Assembly: GCF_900112755.1 (NCBI RefSeq)
Contig: NZ_FOMW01000001.1
Location: 310,001 to 374,000 of the forward strand
Direction: 5' to 3'
From: Sulfitobacter brevis
Lineage (GTDB): Bacteria; Pseudomonadota; Alphaproteobacteria; Rhodobacterales; Rhodobacteraceae
Length of the DNA stretch: 64,000 nucleotides
Part shown: positions 45,434 to 54,538 of the stretch, piece after piece
Numbering within the stretch: position 1 is the stretch's first letter
Layout: every line of letters starts with the position of its first letter
The notes under the pieces: generated by a model
What the model saw: the letters and a program-made list of their open reading frames with translations, nothing else
What the model was told of the DNA's origin: nothing
Database searches by the model: none
Made by a program: the position numbers and the translations under genes

Positions 45434-45752
45434 AACCGAATTTGTTCTGGCAACGGCGATCATCCTGTTCGTGGCATTCTGCCTCGGCTGGTTCGCAAAC
45501 TGGCTCCTGCACCGCTTTACCCGTGTGGCCGCCGATGATGTCGCCCAGCTGGACCGGATGAGCCAGGAACTTCATGAGGCTGAAGAAACTCGTGATCAGG
45601 CGATCACCTATCTGCAGCAGCGCGAAGCCGAATTGACCAACCAACTGGCTCAGACCGAAGCGGAATTGCGTGCAGCGATGGACGGTTTGCGCGATGCACG
45701 CCACGAAGCCGAAGAGATGCGCGCTCACATCGATCGCCAGCAAGCGAGCTAG
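45426..45752 (+). CDS. Membrane-anchored coiled-coil protein
   Basis: A 108-residue protein with one N-terminal helix (FVLATAIILFVAFCLGWFANWLL) followed by a heptad-rich coiled coil from about residue 45 to the end (LDRMSQELHEAEETRD, then AELTNQLAQTEAELRAAM). It should project its coiled coil from the membrane. The start lies within the OmpA-family stop region with an 8-base overlap, so the two are translated together. I recognise no named family. Confidence 0.75.
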   Translation: MSRTEFVLATAIILFVAFCLGWFANWLLHRFTRVAADDVAQLDRMSQELHEAEETRDQAITYLQQREAELTNQLAQTEAELRAAMDGLRDARHEAEEMRAHIDRQQAS

Positions 45753-45850
45753 AGCGCCGATCTACATTTCACTTTGTGACTAAAAAAATCCTGCCGGCGG
45801 CCTAAAAGCTTAGAAGCTCCGGCGACGCCTAGCGCGTATAATGCCGCAGA

Positions 45851-46294
45851 TCACCAGCGCTTTAACGCATCCTCGTCCGCGTCTTTTGACGCCACCCAAG
45901 TCGCCCCGCCGTCAGTAATCTCGCGCTTCCAGAATGGCGCACGAGACTTCAGGTAATCCATCAGAAAATCTGCCGCCTCGAATGCGGCTTTACGGTGTGG
46001 GGCGGCGGTGGCGACCATCATGATCACCTCGTCCGGCGCCAAACGGCCATAGCGGTGTATAACCAGCACATCGCCCAACGCAAATCGCGCCATCGCCTTC
46101 TGCGCCATCTCGCGCAGCGATGCCTCGGTCATGCCAGGATAGTGCTCAATTTCCATCGCCTGCAAATCACCTTCGGGAGAATTGCGCACAATGCCGGTAA
46201 AGGTCACCACGGCCCCCTGCGAGGTAAGCCCCGTGGAAAACGCGGTGAGTTCCGCACCTGCGTCAAAGGCCGCTTCTTGAACAGAGATCCGCAT
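45851..46294 (-). CDS. moaE: Molybdopterin synthase catalytic subunit
   Basis: A 147-residue large subunit of molybdopterin synthase, which adds the two dithiolene sulfurs to precursor Z using MoaD thiocarboxylate. FTGIVRN and EIEHYPGM are conserved, as are the active-site region HRYGRLAPDEV and the catalytic lysine segment KSRAPFWKRE near residue 115. It follows moaD with two bases between. The pair and pgsA form a minus-strand operon. Confidence 0.95.
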   Translation of the reverse strand: MRISVQEAAFDAGAELTAFSTGLTSQGAVVTFTGIVRNSPEGDLQAMEIEHYPGMTEASLREMAQKAMARFALGDVLVIHRYGRLAPDEVIMMVATAAPHRKAAFEAADFLMDYLKSRAPFWKREITDGGATWVASKDADEDALKRW

Positions 46295-46296
46295 GC

Positions 46297-46542
46297 TCAG
46301 CCGCCCGTCATCGGCGGGAAAAACGCAACCTCGCGGACACCGGCCAATGGCGCGTCAAAGTCGCGCAACTCCTGATCTACTGCGACCCGCAAGGCCGCAA
46401 GGTCACTAAAGGCCACGGCATAGCGCTCCTCACGGGCCACCAATTCGGCAACCAGCTCGCGCACCGTCGCGGCTGTGGTTTCAATCCGCTCGCGCGGCAG
46501 CCCGATGCGTTCACGTACCCAAGCGAAATACAAAACATCCAT
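46297..46542 (-). CDS. moaD: Molybdopterin synthase sulfur carrier subunit
   Basis: An 81-residue ubiquitin-like sulfur carrier ending in the diagnostic double glycine (PPMTGG), which is adenylylated and thiocarboxylated by MoeB. The start is the ATG at 46542 (MDVLYFAWVRERIG), which overlaps the pgsA stop by one base (TGATG). Its immediate neighbour moaE is its partner. The role in supplying sulfur to the cofactor is well established for the family. Confidence 0.95.
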   Translation of the reverse strand: MDVLYFAWVRERIGLPRERIETTAATVRELVAELVAREERYAVAFSDLAALRVAVDQELRDFDAPLAGVREVAFFPPMTGG

Positions 46543-47207
46543 CAGCGGTTCTCCCTCAGATGGGGCAGCGCCTTGATCAGATAATCCGCGCCCGTTATCG
46601 CTGTCAGTGCCGCCGCGATCCACAACAGGATCACCCCGATCTGTCCGGCCCACTGCATGCCCGCCAGTTTCCAGCCCAGCCCCAGAACATCGGCCTCATT
46701 GCCGTCCAGAATGGCCTCGATCATTTCCTCATCCATGCCGAATACCGACATGCCAAGATAGTGCTCGAACACGCCTTGGCTGAACAGCACCGCAATCGCG
46801 ATCATCTGCAGCGTGGTTTTCCACTTGGCCAGTTTGGTCACCTTCAAGGTGCCCGACACATCCCCCAGAAACTCCCGCAGGCCTGATACAAAAACTTCGC
46901 GAAACAGGATCAGCGTCGCGGGCAGGACCAAAGACGGCGACCAGCTTGAGAAGGCAACGATCACCATCAGCGCGATCACCACCATCGCCTTATCGGCAAT
47001 CGGGTCCAGCATCGCGCCGAGTTTTGTCTCCTGCTTCCACGCCCGCGCAAGATACCCGTCAAACCAATCTGTCGCCGCCGCCGAAACAAACAGGATCAGC
47101 GCAAACCAGTCAGCGTAAGGGCGCGTGAAATAAAGAAACATCACCGCAACACCCGGTGCGGCAAGCAACCGCAGAACGGTCAGGATATTCGGGAGGTTCC
47201 ACTTCAT
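46542..47207 (-). CDS. pgsA: CDP-diacylglycerol--glycerol-3-phosphate 3-phosphatidyltransferase
   Basis: A 221-residue membrane enzyme making phosphatidylglycerol phosphate. The CDP-alcohol phosphatidyltransferase motif is DWFDGYLARAWKQETKLGAMLDPIADK, with the conserved Asp, Gly, Arg and Asp residues, around residues 47-73. Four to five membrane segments follow. It is the first gene of the pgsA-moaD-moaE run and sits 122 bases upstream of uvrC's end on the same strand. Confidence 0.93.
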   Translation of the reverse strand: MKWNLPNILTVLRLLAAPGVAVMFLYFTRPYADWFALILFVSAAATDWFDGYLARAWKQETKLGAMLDPIADKAMVVIALMVIVAFSSWSPSLVLPATLILFREVFVSGLREFLGDVSGTLKVTKLAKWKTTLQMIAIAVLFSQGVFEHYLGMSVFGMDEEMIEAILDGNEADVLGLGWKLAGMQWAGQIGVILLWIAAALTAITGADYLIKALPHLRENR

Positions 47208-47329
47208 ATTCTCACCCTACAACGCTCTGCAAAGAGGTAAAAGCGCGAAGACAGCTGCGCGCTCTGGCGCTAGATACCCATGAAATAGTCGGCAATACCA
47301 GTAGGCGGATGAACCTGCTTGGCCTGCGC

Positions 47330-49228
47330 TTAGCCGCGTTCATGAAAATACGCGTAAATTGTCTCTGCCAAAGCGCCCGAGACCCCTTCAACCGCTTTAA
47401 GATCGCTCAAATTGGCCCGCCCCACAGCCTTGGCCGAGCCGAAATGCGCCAACAACGCGCGTTTGCGCGCCGCCCCGACACCGGGCACATCGTCCAAGGG
47501 CGTAGCACCAACCGCCTTGGCCCGCTTGGCGCGGTGGGTGCCAATCGCAAAGCGGTGGGATTCGTCGCGCAAACGCTGGACGAAATACAGCACCGGATCA
47601 TTGTGCCGCAGCGCCATCACCGGCTTGCCGACGCGGTAAAACTCTTCTTTGCCTGCATCACGGTCCACGCCCTTGGCCACCCCCACCATAGGAATGTCCT
47701 CCACGCCAAATTCGCGCATGATCGACGCCACCGCCGAAACCTGCCCCGCACCACCGTCAATCAGCAACAGGTCCGGCCAGGTGCCACTTTTGCGGTCGGG
47801 GTCTTCCTTGATCAGCCGCTTAAAGCGCCGCGTCAGCACCTCTTTCATCATGCCAAAGTCATCGCCCGGCGTCAGGCTGTCACCGCGAATATTGAACTTG
47901 CGGTACTGGTTTTTCAACAGCCCCTCCTGCCCCGCCACGATCATCGCGCCAACTTCATTGGTGCCCTGAATATGCGAATTGTCGTAAACCTCGATGCGCG
48001 TCGGCGGCGCGGGCAGGTCAAAGGCATCTGCCAGCCCTTGCAGCAGCCGCGTTTGCGTAGCGGATTCGGCCATTTTACGGGCAAGACTTTCACGTGCATT
48101 GCGCAGCGCTCCATCGACTAGCTCGGCCTTCTCGCCACGTTGGGGGACCAAAATCTCGACTTTACGGCCCAGTTTGCCAGAAAGCGCGTCGGCCATCAGA
48201 TCGGGGTTATCGATCTCGTTCGATAGGATCAGCTGCGGCGGCGGTTCGCGGGTGTCGTAGAACTGACCGATAAAGGCTTCCAGCACCTCGGGCGGTTCCA
48301 CGTCATCGCCCACGCGGGGGTAATAGTCGTGATTGCCCCAGTTTTGATTGGCGCGAATGAAGAACACCTGCACGCAGGCCTGCCCATTCTCAAGATGCAG
48401 CGCGATGACATCGGCCTCGGCCACGCCTTTGGGATTGATGCCCTGCGCGGTCTGCACCTGTGTCAGCGCCTTGATCCGGTCGCGCAGGGCCGCTGCCCGC
48501 TCGAACTCCATTGCCTCGGACGCGGCCGCCATTTCGGAAGCCAGCCGCGACTGAATGCCCGTGGTCTTACCGCACAAGAACTTCTCAGCGTCCTGAACGG
48601 TTTGCAGATAGTCTTCGGGCGTGATCCGGCCCACGCAAGGCGCGCTGCAACGTTTGATCTGGTGCTGCAAACACGGGCGGGTCCGGCTTTCAAACATCGA
48701 ATCCGAACAATCGCGGAGCAAGAAGACCCGCTGTAGCTGGTTGAGCGTCCGGTTCACCGCGCCTGCGCTGGCGAAGGGGCCGTAGTAATTGCCCTTTTCC
48801 TTCTTTGCGCCACGATGTTTTTTAATCTGCGGATACGTCGCGCTGGCAGTGACGAGAATATTCGGAAAGCTCTTATCATCACGCAACAGCACGTTGTATT
48901 TGGGCTTGAGCTGCTTGATCAGATTCTGCTCAAGCAGCAACGCCTCGGTCTCGGTTTTCGTCGTCAGAAACATCATCGCTTCGGTCGCGGCGATCATCCG
49001 CGCGATTCGGCCCGAGTGCCCCGTCGGGCGCGCATAGCTGCTGACCCTTGCCCGCAAATTCCGCGCCTTGCCGACGTAAAGCACCCGACTTTCGCCATCC
49101 AACATCCGGTAAACCCCCGGCGAGGAGTCAAGGGTCTTCAGGTAGTTCTGGATTACCTTGTGACCCCGGAGTGGTTTATCGGGCGCAGTCGTCATATCGG
49201 GCGTGATTCTTTCATTGAGCTGTACCAT
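47330..49228 (-). CDS. uvrC: Excinuclease ABC subunit C
   Basis: A 632-residue DNA-repair endonuclease that makes both incisions in nucleotide excision repair. The GIY-YIG domain is at residues 35-75 (PGVYRMLDGESRVLYVGKAR). A UVR segment, an RNase-H-like nuclease (IEVYDNSHIQGTNEVGAMIV, DLLLIDGGAGQVSAV) and helix-hairpin-helix motifs near the C terminus follow. The ATG at 49228 is the most likely start; a GTG at 49261 and an ATG at 49195 are possible. The upstream gap is AT-rich. Confidence 0.93.
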   Translation of the reverse strand: MVQLNERITPDMTTAPDKPLRGHKVIQNYLKTLDSSPGVYRMLDGESRVLYVGKARNLRARVSSYARPTGHSGRIARMIAATEAMMFLTTKTETEALLLEQNLIKQLKPKYNVLLRDDKSFPNILVTASATYPQIKKHRGAKKEKGNYYGPFASAGAVNRTLNQLQRVFLLRDCSDSMFESRTRPCLQHQIKRCSAPCVGRITPEDYLQTVQDAEKFLCGKTTGIQSRLASEMAAASEAMEFERAAALRDRIKALTQVQTAQGINPKGVAEADVIALHLENGQACVQVFFIRANQNWGNHDYYPRVGDDVEPPEVLEAFIGQFYDTREPPPQLILSNEIDNPDLMADALSGKLGRKVEILVPQRGEKAELVDGALRNARESLARKMAESATQTRLLQGLADAFDLPAPPTRIEVYDNSHIQGTNEVGAMIVAGQEGLLKNQYRKFNIRGDSLTPGDDFGMMKEVLTRRFKRLIKEDPDRKSGTWPDLLLIDGGAGQVSAVASIMREFGVEDIPMVGVAKGVDRDAGKEEFYRVGKPVMALRHNDPVLYFVQRLRDESHRFAIGTHRAKRAKAVGATPLDDVPGVGAARKRALLAHFGSAKAVGRANLSDLKAVEGVSGALAETIYAYFHERG

Positions 49229-49267
49229 GGCGCAGTCTGCCGCAAGGGTTAACCTTTCCACCGAACC

Positions 49268-49276
49268 TGTGGATAA
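49268..49276 (-). promoter_or_regulatory. Perfect DnaA-box sequence
   Basis: TGTGGATAA on the plus strand is the reverse complement of TTATCCACA, the consensus DnaA box. It is in the 253-base AT-rich gap upstream of uvrC. One box is not enough to call an origin, and none of the usual origin genes is next to it. Confidence 0.35.
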
Positions 49277-49337
49277 ACTTGATGATAACTTCTGGGTTGC
49301 GCGATTTTATTGTTGCATCTAACGGGGTTCGTCGGTT

Positions 49338-49354
49338 TGCCTAATTTTTAGGCA
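49338..49354. promoter_or_regulatory. Perfect 7-bp inverted repeat in AT-rich gap
   Basis: TGCCTAA (49338-49344) and TTAGGCA (49348-49354) pair exactly around TTT. It lies about 110 bases upstream of uvrC and 128 bases after the stop of the minus-strand SDR gene. It may be an operator or a weak terminator, with no U-tract on the minus strand. Confidence 0.35.
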
Positions 49355-49481
49355 GTTACCCAAGCCTTTGATACTAAATTATATTTTTTGGTCAAAAATT
49401 CAAACCACTGATATTAAAGAGCTTTTTGTAACGCTTTTGTGAAGACGGCTGCGCCAGTGCAAAACTTACACCGCCGCCCTG

Positions 49482-50261
49482 TCAATCAATGCCCATCTCA
49501 TCCGGCGTTTGCCATCCGAGGTGTTGACCTGCATCTACACACAGCAGTTGCCCCGTCACCGCAGGCGCGTCCAGAAAGTACCCCAGAGCGGCGATAATGT
49601 CCTCAGGGTTCGACCCCCGCTCAAGCAGCATTTTAGCCCGCTGATGCTCGAAATGGCGCTGCCGCTGGCGGTGACCTTTCAGGGTCGGGCCGGGTCCGAT
49701 GGCATTGACGCGAATGGCGGGCGCCAAGGCCTGCGCCGTGGTTTGTGTCATCGCCCAAAGCCCCATCTTGGCAATTGTGTAGGTCATGAAATCGGGCGTC
49801 AGCTTCCGCACCTTTTGATCGACCATATTCAGGATCAACCCGACCGAGCGCGGCTCGCCACTGCTATCAGTCTGCGCCTCCAACCATTGCGCCGCCATGG
49901 CCTGAGTCAGCAAGAAAGGCGCGCGCAGGTTGCTGTTGATATGACGTTCCCAACTCTCGGAGGTGGCGCTTGTGACGGTGTCATATTCAAAGATGGAGGC
50001 GTTATTAACGAGACAGGTAATCGGCCCGCCCAAAGCCTCGGCCGCGCGGGGCAGCAAGGTCTTTGCCGCAGCCTCGTCGAGCAGATCAGCCCCCAATGCT
50101 ACGGCACGGCGGCCCATCGCCTCGATCTCGCGCACAACTTCATTGGCGCCGTCTTGCGAGCTGGCATAATGAACGGCGACGTCGTAGCCGCGCCCTGCGA
50201 GATAAATCGCCATGGCCCGCCCCAGCCGCTGGCCCGCTCCGGTTACCAATGCACGGTTCAT
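49482..50261 (-). CDS. Short-chain dehydrogenase/reductase, pteridine-reductase-like
   Basis: A 259-residue NAD(P)-dependent SDR. The cofactor motif reads TGAGQRLGRAMAIYLAG, a TGxxxRxG form typical of pteridine reductases (PTR1/FolM) rather than the usual TGxxxGIG. The catalytic pair is YTIAK and the upstream serine region is LNMVDQKVRK. The start is the ATG at 50261 with AAGGAG upstream. Pterin or dihydrofolate reduction is a reasonable guess, but the substrate is unproved. The antiporter gene is 12 bases upstream. Confidence 0.82.
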   Translation of the reverse strand: MNRALVTGAGQRLGRAMAIYLAGRGYDVAVHYASSQDGANEVVREIEAMGRRAVALGADLLDEAAAKTLLPRAAEALGGPITCLVNNASIFEYDTVTSATSESWERHINSNLRAPFLLTQAMAAQWLEAQTDSSGEPRSVGLILNMVDQKVRKLTPDFMTYTIAKMGLWAMTQTTAQALAPAIRVNAIGPGPTLKGHRQRQRHFEHQRAKMLLERGSNPEDIIAALGYFLDAPAVTGQLLCVDAGQHLGWQTPDEMGID

Positions 50262-50272
50262 GCGATGCTCCT

Positions 50273-51223
50273 TCAGATAAGCACAACCACCAGATACAGC
50301 ACGTAAAGCGCCGACAGCACCACGCCCCAGATCCGCGTGATGTCGCGCCCCAGATAGACAAAGGGGATCAGCAGCAGCGACGCGCCCAACATGACCCAAA
50401 GATCAAACCTTAAGAACTCGGGATCAACCTTGATCGGCCCGACAAGGCTGGCAATGCCGATGATGGCAAGCAGGTTGAACAGGTTCGACCCGATCACGTT
50501 GCCCAACGCCACATCGGCCTGCCGCCGCAGCGCCGCCATAACCGTGGTCGCAAGCTCGGGCAGTGATGTGCCGATCGCGATCAACGTCAGCCCGATCACG
50601 GTATCGCTGATGCCGTAAGCCTGCGCAATAATCGTCGCGTTATCAACCAACAGCCCCGCGCCCAGCGGCAGGCCGATCAGGCCCAGCACCAAAAATACCG
50701 CGATCTGCCAGCCCGCCATATCAGGGTCGGCGCCTTCGGGATCATCTTCAGGATAGGCTTTGCAAGCATTGCGATGCGCCTTGGCCTGACGGAACTGCCC
50801 GAAAAGCACATAGGCCAGCGCCGACAGCAAGATCAGACCGGAAATCCAGTCAAACACACCACGGAAGGCCAGCGCGATAAACAAAACCGAAGCCGCAATC
50901 ATCAGATTGAACGAACTGCGCGTGCTGCACTCAGAAGTATGCATCACCGCCAGCAAGGCAGGTATGCCCAAAACCAGCAGTATATTTGCAGTGTTCGAGC
51001 CAACGACATTGCCCAAGGCCAGACCGGGCGAATTGTCCAAAATCGCCCGGATCGAGATCAAAAGCTCAGGCGCAGAGGTGCCAAACGCCACAATCGTCAA
51101 ACTGACGAGCAGCGCCGGAACCCCCATACGCAGCGACAGGTTTACGGCACCTTTTACCAGCGCATCCCCCGCCAGAAGCAGGATCACCAGACCCAGCCCG
51201 CTTAGCAACCATGGCATCAGCAT
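50273..51223 (-). CDS. Calcium/sodium antiporter, YrbG-like
   Basis: A 316-residue inner-membrane cation antiporter of the CaCA family. Two copies of the alpha repeat are present. The first has IVAFGTSAPELLISI and VVGSNTANILLVLG, and the second LIAIGTSLPELATTVMAALR and VIGSNLFNLLAIIG. It has about ten helices. It exchanges calcium for sodium or protons. The start shares a base with the zinc-ribbon peptide stop (TGATG), and GGAGGGA is a good ribosome site. Confidence 0.9.
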   Translation of the reverse strand: MLMPWLLSGLGLVILLLAGDALVKGAVNLSLRMGVPALLVSLTIVAFGTSAPELLISIRAILDNSPGLALGNVVGSNTANILLVLGIPALLAVMHTSECSTRSSFNLMIAASVLFIALAFRGVFDWISGLILLSALAYVLFGQFRQAKAHRNACKAYPEDDPEGADPDMAGWQIAVFLVLGLIGLPLGAGLLVDNATIIAQAYGISDTVIGLTLIAIGTSLPELATTVMAALRRQADVALGNVIGSNLFNLLAIIGIASLVGPIKVDPEFLRFDLWVMLGASLLLIPFVYLGRDITRIWGVVLSALYVLYLVVVLI

Positions 51224-51387
51224 CAGCCGGTCCCTCCGCAGCTACAGGGACCTTTACCAATCCGGTAGCGGCCGCAGGATTTGCATTTGGTCTGTTTCAA
51301 ATGTTTGGATCCCAACCAGTGCATCTTGCCGAACCATGCCAGCAGACCCATGAAAACAAGAAAAAGTAGTACAATTTTAAAAACCAT
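51223..51387 (-). CDS. 54-residue membrane peptide with zinc-ribbon-like tail
   Basis: A short protein with one helix (MVFKIVLLFLVFMGLLAWF) and a Cys-rich C terminus (CKSCGRYRIGKGPCSCGG). The four cysteines in CxxC-CxC arrangement fit a zinc ribbon. The ATG at 51387 is preferred over longer frames, and the stop overlaps the antiporter start. It starts four bases downstream of the S49 peptidase stop, so it is probably part of that operon. I recognise no named family. Confidence 0.7.
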   Translation of the reverse strand: MVFKIVLLFLVFMGLLAWFGKMHWLGSKHLKQTKCKSCGRYRIGKGPCSCGGTG

Positions 51388-51391
51388 AGGG

Positions 51392-52189
51392 TTAGAGGCC
51401 AAACCGCGCAAAGGCGGCCCACTCTTCAATGCCATGCGCCGCGTCTTGCACCATCTGAACGCCAAAGCGTGACAGCATCCCACGCCGTACGCCAAAGCGC
51501 CGGAACTTCACCTTGTCGCCAAAGCGGTCCTTCATCATCGGGCGCAGATGGCCGACCCCGTCGATCAGCCCAAGCTCAACTGCGCGTCGGGCCAGCCAGA
51601 TTTCACCAGTGAACAGGTCTGCCTCGGGGTCGATCTTGCCGGCGCGCCGCGCTTTGACGTGATCAATGAAATTGGCATGGATATCTTCAAGCAGCGTCTT
51701 GAGCCGCGCCACGTCCTCGGGCTGTTCGGGGCGAAACGGGTCGAGCATGGATTTGGATTTTCCCGCCGTATGCACGCGCCGTTCAACCCCATGTTCCTTA
51801 ATGAATTCATGCACGCCGAAAGACGCCGCAATCACACCGATGGAGCCCACGATCGAGCTGGGATCGGCATAAATCTCGTCTGCCGCTGCCGCCAGCCAAT
51901 AGCCGCCCGAAGCCGCTACATCTTCGACAAACGCGATGACGGGAATGTCTTTCTCCTCCGCCAGACGCCGGATGCGCGCGCCAATCAACGACGACTGCAC
52001 GGGGCTACCGCCGGGTGAGTTGATCTCCAGCACCACCGCGTCGGGTTTGCCTTTGGAGAATGCCTTTTCGATCACCGGACCCAGCGAGGCGTCATTCAAC
52101 GCCGCGCGGCCTTGTGCACCGATGGTGCCAGACATGCGGATAACCGCGACCGTCGGGCCGGATTTAATAAACGGGAGCCATTGTTTCAT
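51392..52189 (-). CDS. S49-family peptidase, SppA/SohB-like
   Basis: A 265-residue serine protease of the ClpP-crotonase fold that cleaves signal peptides or membrane proteins. The nucleophile serine sits in VAASGGYWLAAAADEIYADP, and GSIGVIAASFGVHEF follows. INSPGGSPVQSSLIGARIRRL is the oxyanion region. Unlike typical SppA, I see no strong N-terminal membrane helix. The ATG at 52189 follows GGGAAGAC and lies 52 bases downstream of the ABC permease gene. Protein substrate is unknown. Confidence 0.87.
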   Translation of the reverse strand: MKQWLPFIKSGPTVAVIRMSGTIGAQGRAALNDASLGPVIEKAFSKGKPDAVVLEINSPGGSPVQSSLIGARIRRLAEEKDIPVIAFVEDVAASGGYWLAAAADEIYADPSSIVGSIGVIAASFGVHEFIKEHGVERRVHTAGKSKSMLDPFRPEQPEDVARLKTLLEDIHANFIDHVKARRAGKIDPEADLFTGEIWLARRAVELGLIDGVGHLRPMMKDRFGDKVKFRRFGVRRGMLSRFGVQMVQDAAHGIEEWAAFARFGL

Positions 52190-52240
52190 GTCTTCCCATG
52201 TAGAGCGGCGGCGAAGGGCAAACAAGGCGACGCCCCCAGA

Positions 52241-53002
52241 TTACTGCCGGATGCGCCAACCTGTGCGGAATATCCACCAGATCACCGCCAAACAGGTGCT
52301 TGTAAACAGCCCGATTGCCATGAGGCTGGTCAGGATTGGCACATCAGCCGTGCCAAAGAACGCCCAGCGGAATCCCGAGATCAGATAGACCACCGGGTTG
52401 AAGTGCGAAATCGTCTGCCAGACCGGCGGTAACATCGAGATCGAATAGAACGAACCGCCGAGGAAAACCAAGGGTGTGACGATCAACAAAGGCACCAGCT
52501 GCAACTGTTCAAAATTGCCCGCCCAAATGCCGATGATGAAGCCCATCAGCGCAAAACTGATACAGGTCAGCACCAAGAACGCCACCATCGCAAAGGGATG
52601 TGCGATTGAAATGTCTACGAAGAAAAACGCGGTGATCAGGATAATGACCCCGATGAACAGCGCCTTCAACGCCGCCGCCCCGACATAGCCGATGACGATC
52701 TCGATAAAGCTGATCGGTGCCGAGAGAAGCTCGAATATCGTGCCGATGAACTTGGGAAAATAGATCCCGAAAGAGGCGTTGGAGATCGACTGTGTGATAA
52801 CGCTCAGCATGATCAGGCCCGGCACGATGAACGCACCATAGCTCACACCTTCAACTTCTTGGATGCGGCTGCCGATCGCGGCCCCAAAGACCACGAAATA
52901 AAGCGAGGTGCTGAGCACCGGTGACAGGATGCTTTGCGCGATAGTGCGGAAAAACCGCGCCATCTCAAACGAAAAGATCGAATAGATTGCTGTCCAGTTC
53001 AT
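52241..53002 (-). CDS. ABC-2 type exporter permease
   Basis: A 253-residue membrane permease with about six helices, of the ABC-2 (DrrB/NodJ-like) family. It begins [19 protein letters not shown], the usual N-terminal amphipathic region. The [21 protein letters not shown] segment and the [21 protein letters not shown] stretch are characteristic. It overlaps the ATPase gene by four bases, forming a two-gene exporter of unknown substrate. The S49 peptidase is next downstream. Confidence 0.88.
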   Translation of the reverse strand: MNWTAIYSIFSFEMARFFRTIAQSILSPVLSTSLYFVVFGAAIGSRIQEVEGVSYGAFIVPGLIMLSVITQSISNASFGIYFPKFIGTIFELLSAPISFIEIVIGYVGAAALKALFIGVIILITAFFFVDISIAHPFAMVAFLVLTCISFALMGFIIGIWAGNFEQLQLVPLLIVTPLVFLGGSFYSISMLPPVWQTISHFNPVVYLISGFRWAFFGTADVPILTSLMAIGLFTSTCLAVIWWIFRTGWRIRQ

Positions 53003-53961
53003 GCCACGCCCTCGCCGCCCAATTTGGTGTCGGATTTGTTATCGTCGTGCACCAGATCAACAAAAATATCTTCGAGACTGCTTTGCCGTGTCACCAGATC
53101 CGCCAGCACCAAACCCGCTGCAGCAACATCTGCGAGCAGCTTGGTGATGCCCGTGCGCTCGCCGCGCGTATCATAGCTGTAAATCAGCGCACTGCCGTCT
53201 TTCGACAAGGTTAGCGCGTCCGATTGCAACGCCGCCGGAATGGCCTCAATCGGCTGGGTCAGTTGTACTTCCAACTGCTTCTTGCCCATCCGCGCCATCA
53301 ACTTGGCCTTATCCTCCACCAGCAGCAATTCACCCTTGGCGATCACGCCGATGCGGTCGGCAATGGCTTCGGCCTCTTCGATGTAATGGGTGGTCAGGAT
53401 GATCGTTACGCCATCGGCTTTCAGCCCGGCAACAATCTCCCACATATCCTTGCGCAATTCGACATCAACGCCCGCAGTGGGTTCATCCAAGAACAGCACG
53501 CGGGGGTCATGCGCCAAGGCCTTGGCGATCAGAACCCGCCGTTTCATGCCGCCCGAAAGCGCTCGGATCTGGCTGTCTTTCTTGTCCCAAAGCGAAAGTT
53601 GGCGCAGCACCTTCTCCAGCGCCGCGTCATCGGGCTTGCGACCAAATAACCCGCGCGAAAAGCGCACAGTATTGATCACCTTTTCAAAGGGTTCGAGGTT
53701 AATTTCTTGCGGCACCAACCCGATCATCGCGCGCGCGGCGCGGTAGTCGGTGACCGTGTCATGCCCACCAACCGTCACCGTGCCATCTGTCGGCATCGTG
53801 ATGCCGCAAACCGTCGAAATCAGCGTGGTTTTCCCCGCGCCGTTCGGACCCAAAAGTGCGAGGATTTCGCCCTCGCGTATCTCTAGAGTTACGCCCTTGA
53901 GCGCCTCGAACCCGCCATCATAGGCTTTGCGCAGGTTCTTGATGTCCACGATGGTCGGCAT
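52999..53961 (-). CDS. ABC-2 type exporter ATPase
   Basis: A 320-residue ATPase partner of the permease. Walker A is [13 protein letters not shown] near residue 38, the ABC signature is [19 protein letters not shown] and Walker B is [12 protein letters not shown]. The C-terminal 80 residues carry a regulatory-like segment. The start at 53961 ([17 protein letters not shown]) has GGGAGAA; longer upstream frames are unlikely. It resembles DrrA/CcmA-type drug or polysaccharide exporters. Confidence 0.9.
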   Translation of the reverse strand: MPTIVDIKNLRKAYDGGFEALKGVTLEIREGEILALLGPNGAGKTTLISTVCGITMPTDGTVTVGGHDTVTDYRAARAMIGLVPQEINLEPFEKVINTVRFSRGLFGRKPDDAALEKVLRQLSLWDKKDSQIRALSGGMKRRVLIAKALAHDPRVLFLDEPTAGVDVELRKDMWEIVAGLKADGVTIILTTHYIEEAEAIADRIGVIAKGELLLVEDKAKLMARMGKKQLEVQLTQPIEAIPAALQSDALTLSKDGSALIYSYDTRGERTGITKLLADVAAAGLVLADLVTRQSSLEDIFVDLVHDDNKSDTKLGGEGVA

Positions 53962-54025
53962 GGGGTTCTCCCGAGTGATCCTGCGCAGGAACCTAGTGCA
54001 GCCAGCCCCGAGTGAACAGACCCGT

Positions 54026-54538
54026 TCAGCCCTTGGAGCGCCCGAACCAGCCCTTCTTCTCCTCAGGTGCCGCAACGTCGGCCTCGCCTTCGGCACCGCC
54101 GCCTTCCAAAGTCGCCTGAAAGTTGTCGAAAAACTGGTCGGCCATCTTCTTGGCAAACCCGTCAATGATCCGGCTGCCCAACTGCGCCAGCTTGCCGCCA
54201 ACTTTGGCTTCCACATCATAGCTCAGCTCGGTGCCGCCGTCTTTTGCGGCCAGCCGCACCTCGGCACCGCCCTTGGCAAAGCCCGCAGCCCCGCCCTTGC
54301 CCGCGCCGTCGATCTTGAGCGAGGTATTCTCGACCAGATCGCTCAGCATCACCTCACCCTTGAAGGTCGCCTTGACCGGCCCGACTTTTTGCACAACCGT
54401 CGCCTGAAAGCCCTCTTCAACCGAGCCTGTCACTTCCTGCGCGCCCGGTACGCATTTCTGCAACATACCGGGGTCCAGCAAAGCCGCATAAACTTCGGCG
54501 GGGCTGGCGGCGATCTGGCGGGTATCTGACATTTGCAT
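54026..54538 (-). CDS. CoxG-like SRPBCC-fold protein
   Basis: A 170-residue protein with a helix-grip (SRPBCC) fold, starting [20 protein letters not shown]. The [19 protein letters not shown] and [19 protein letters not shown] segments are the CoxG family pattern. CoxG takes part in carbon monoxide dehydrogenase maturation in some bacteria, but many homologues occur without that enzyme, as here. A Pro/Ala/Glu-rich C-terminal tail follows. It is 65 bases upstream of the ABC ATPase gene on the same strand. Confidence 0.75.
   Translation of the reverse strand: MQMSDTRQIAASPAEVYAALLDPGMLQKCVPGAQEVTGSVEEGFQATVVQKVGPVKATFKGEVMLSDLVENTSLKIDGAGKGGAAGFAKGGAEVRLAAKDGGTELSYDVEAKVGGKLAQLGSRIIDGFAKKMADQFFDNFQATLEGGGAEGEADVAAPEEKKGWFGRSKG

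Noticed and set aside
45753-45850. Terminator after the coiled-coil gene
   Set aside because: There is an A-run and a short AGCTT/AAGCT repeat, but no stem long enough to call.
49262-49481. Chromosomal replication origin
   Set aside because: There is only one perfect DnaA box, and no dnaA, dnaN, parAB or hemE nearby. The gap was kept as a regulatory curiosity instead.
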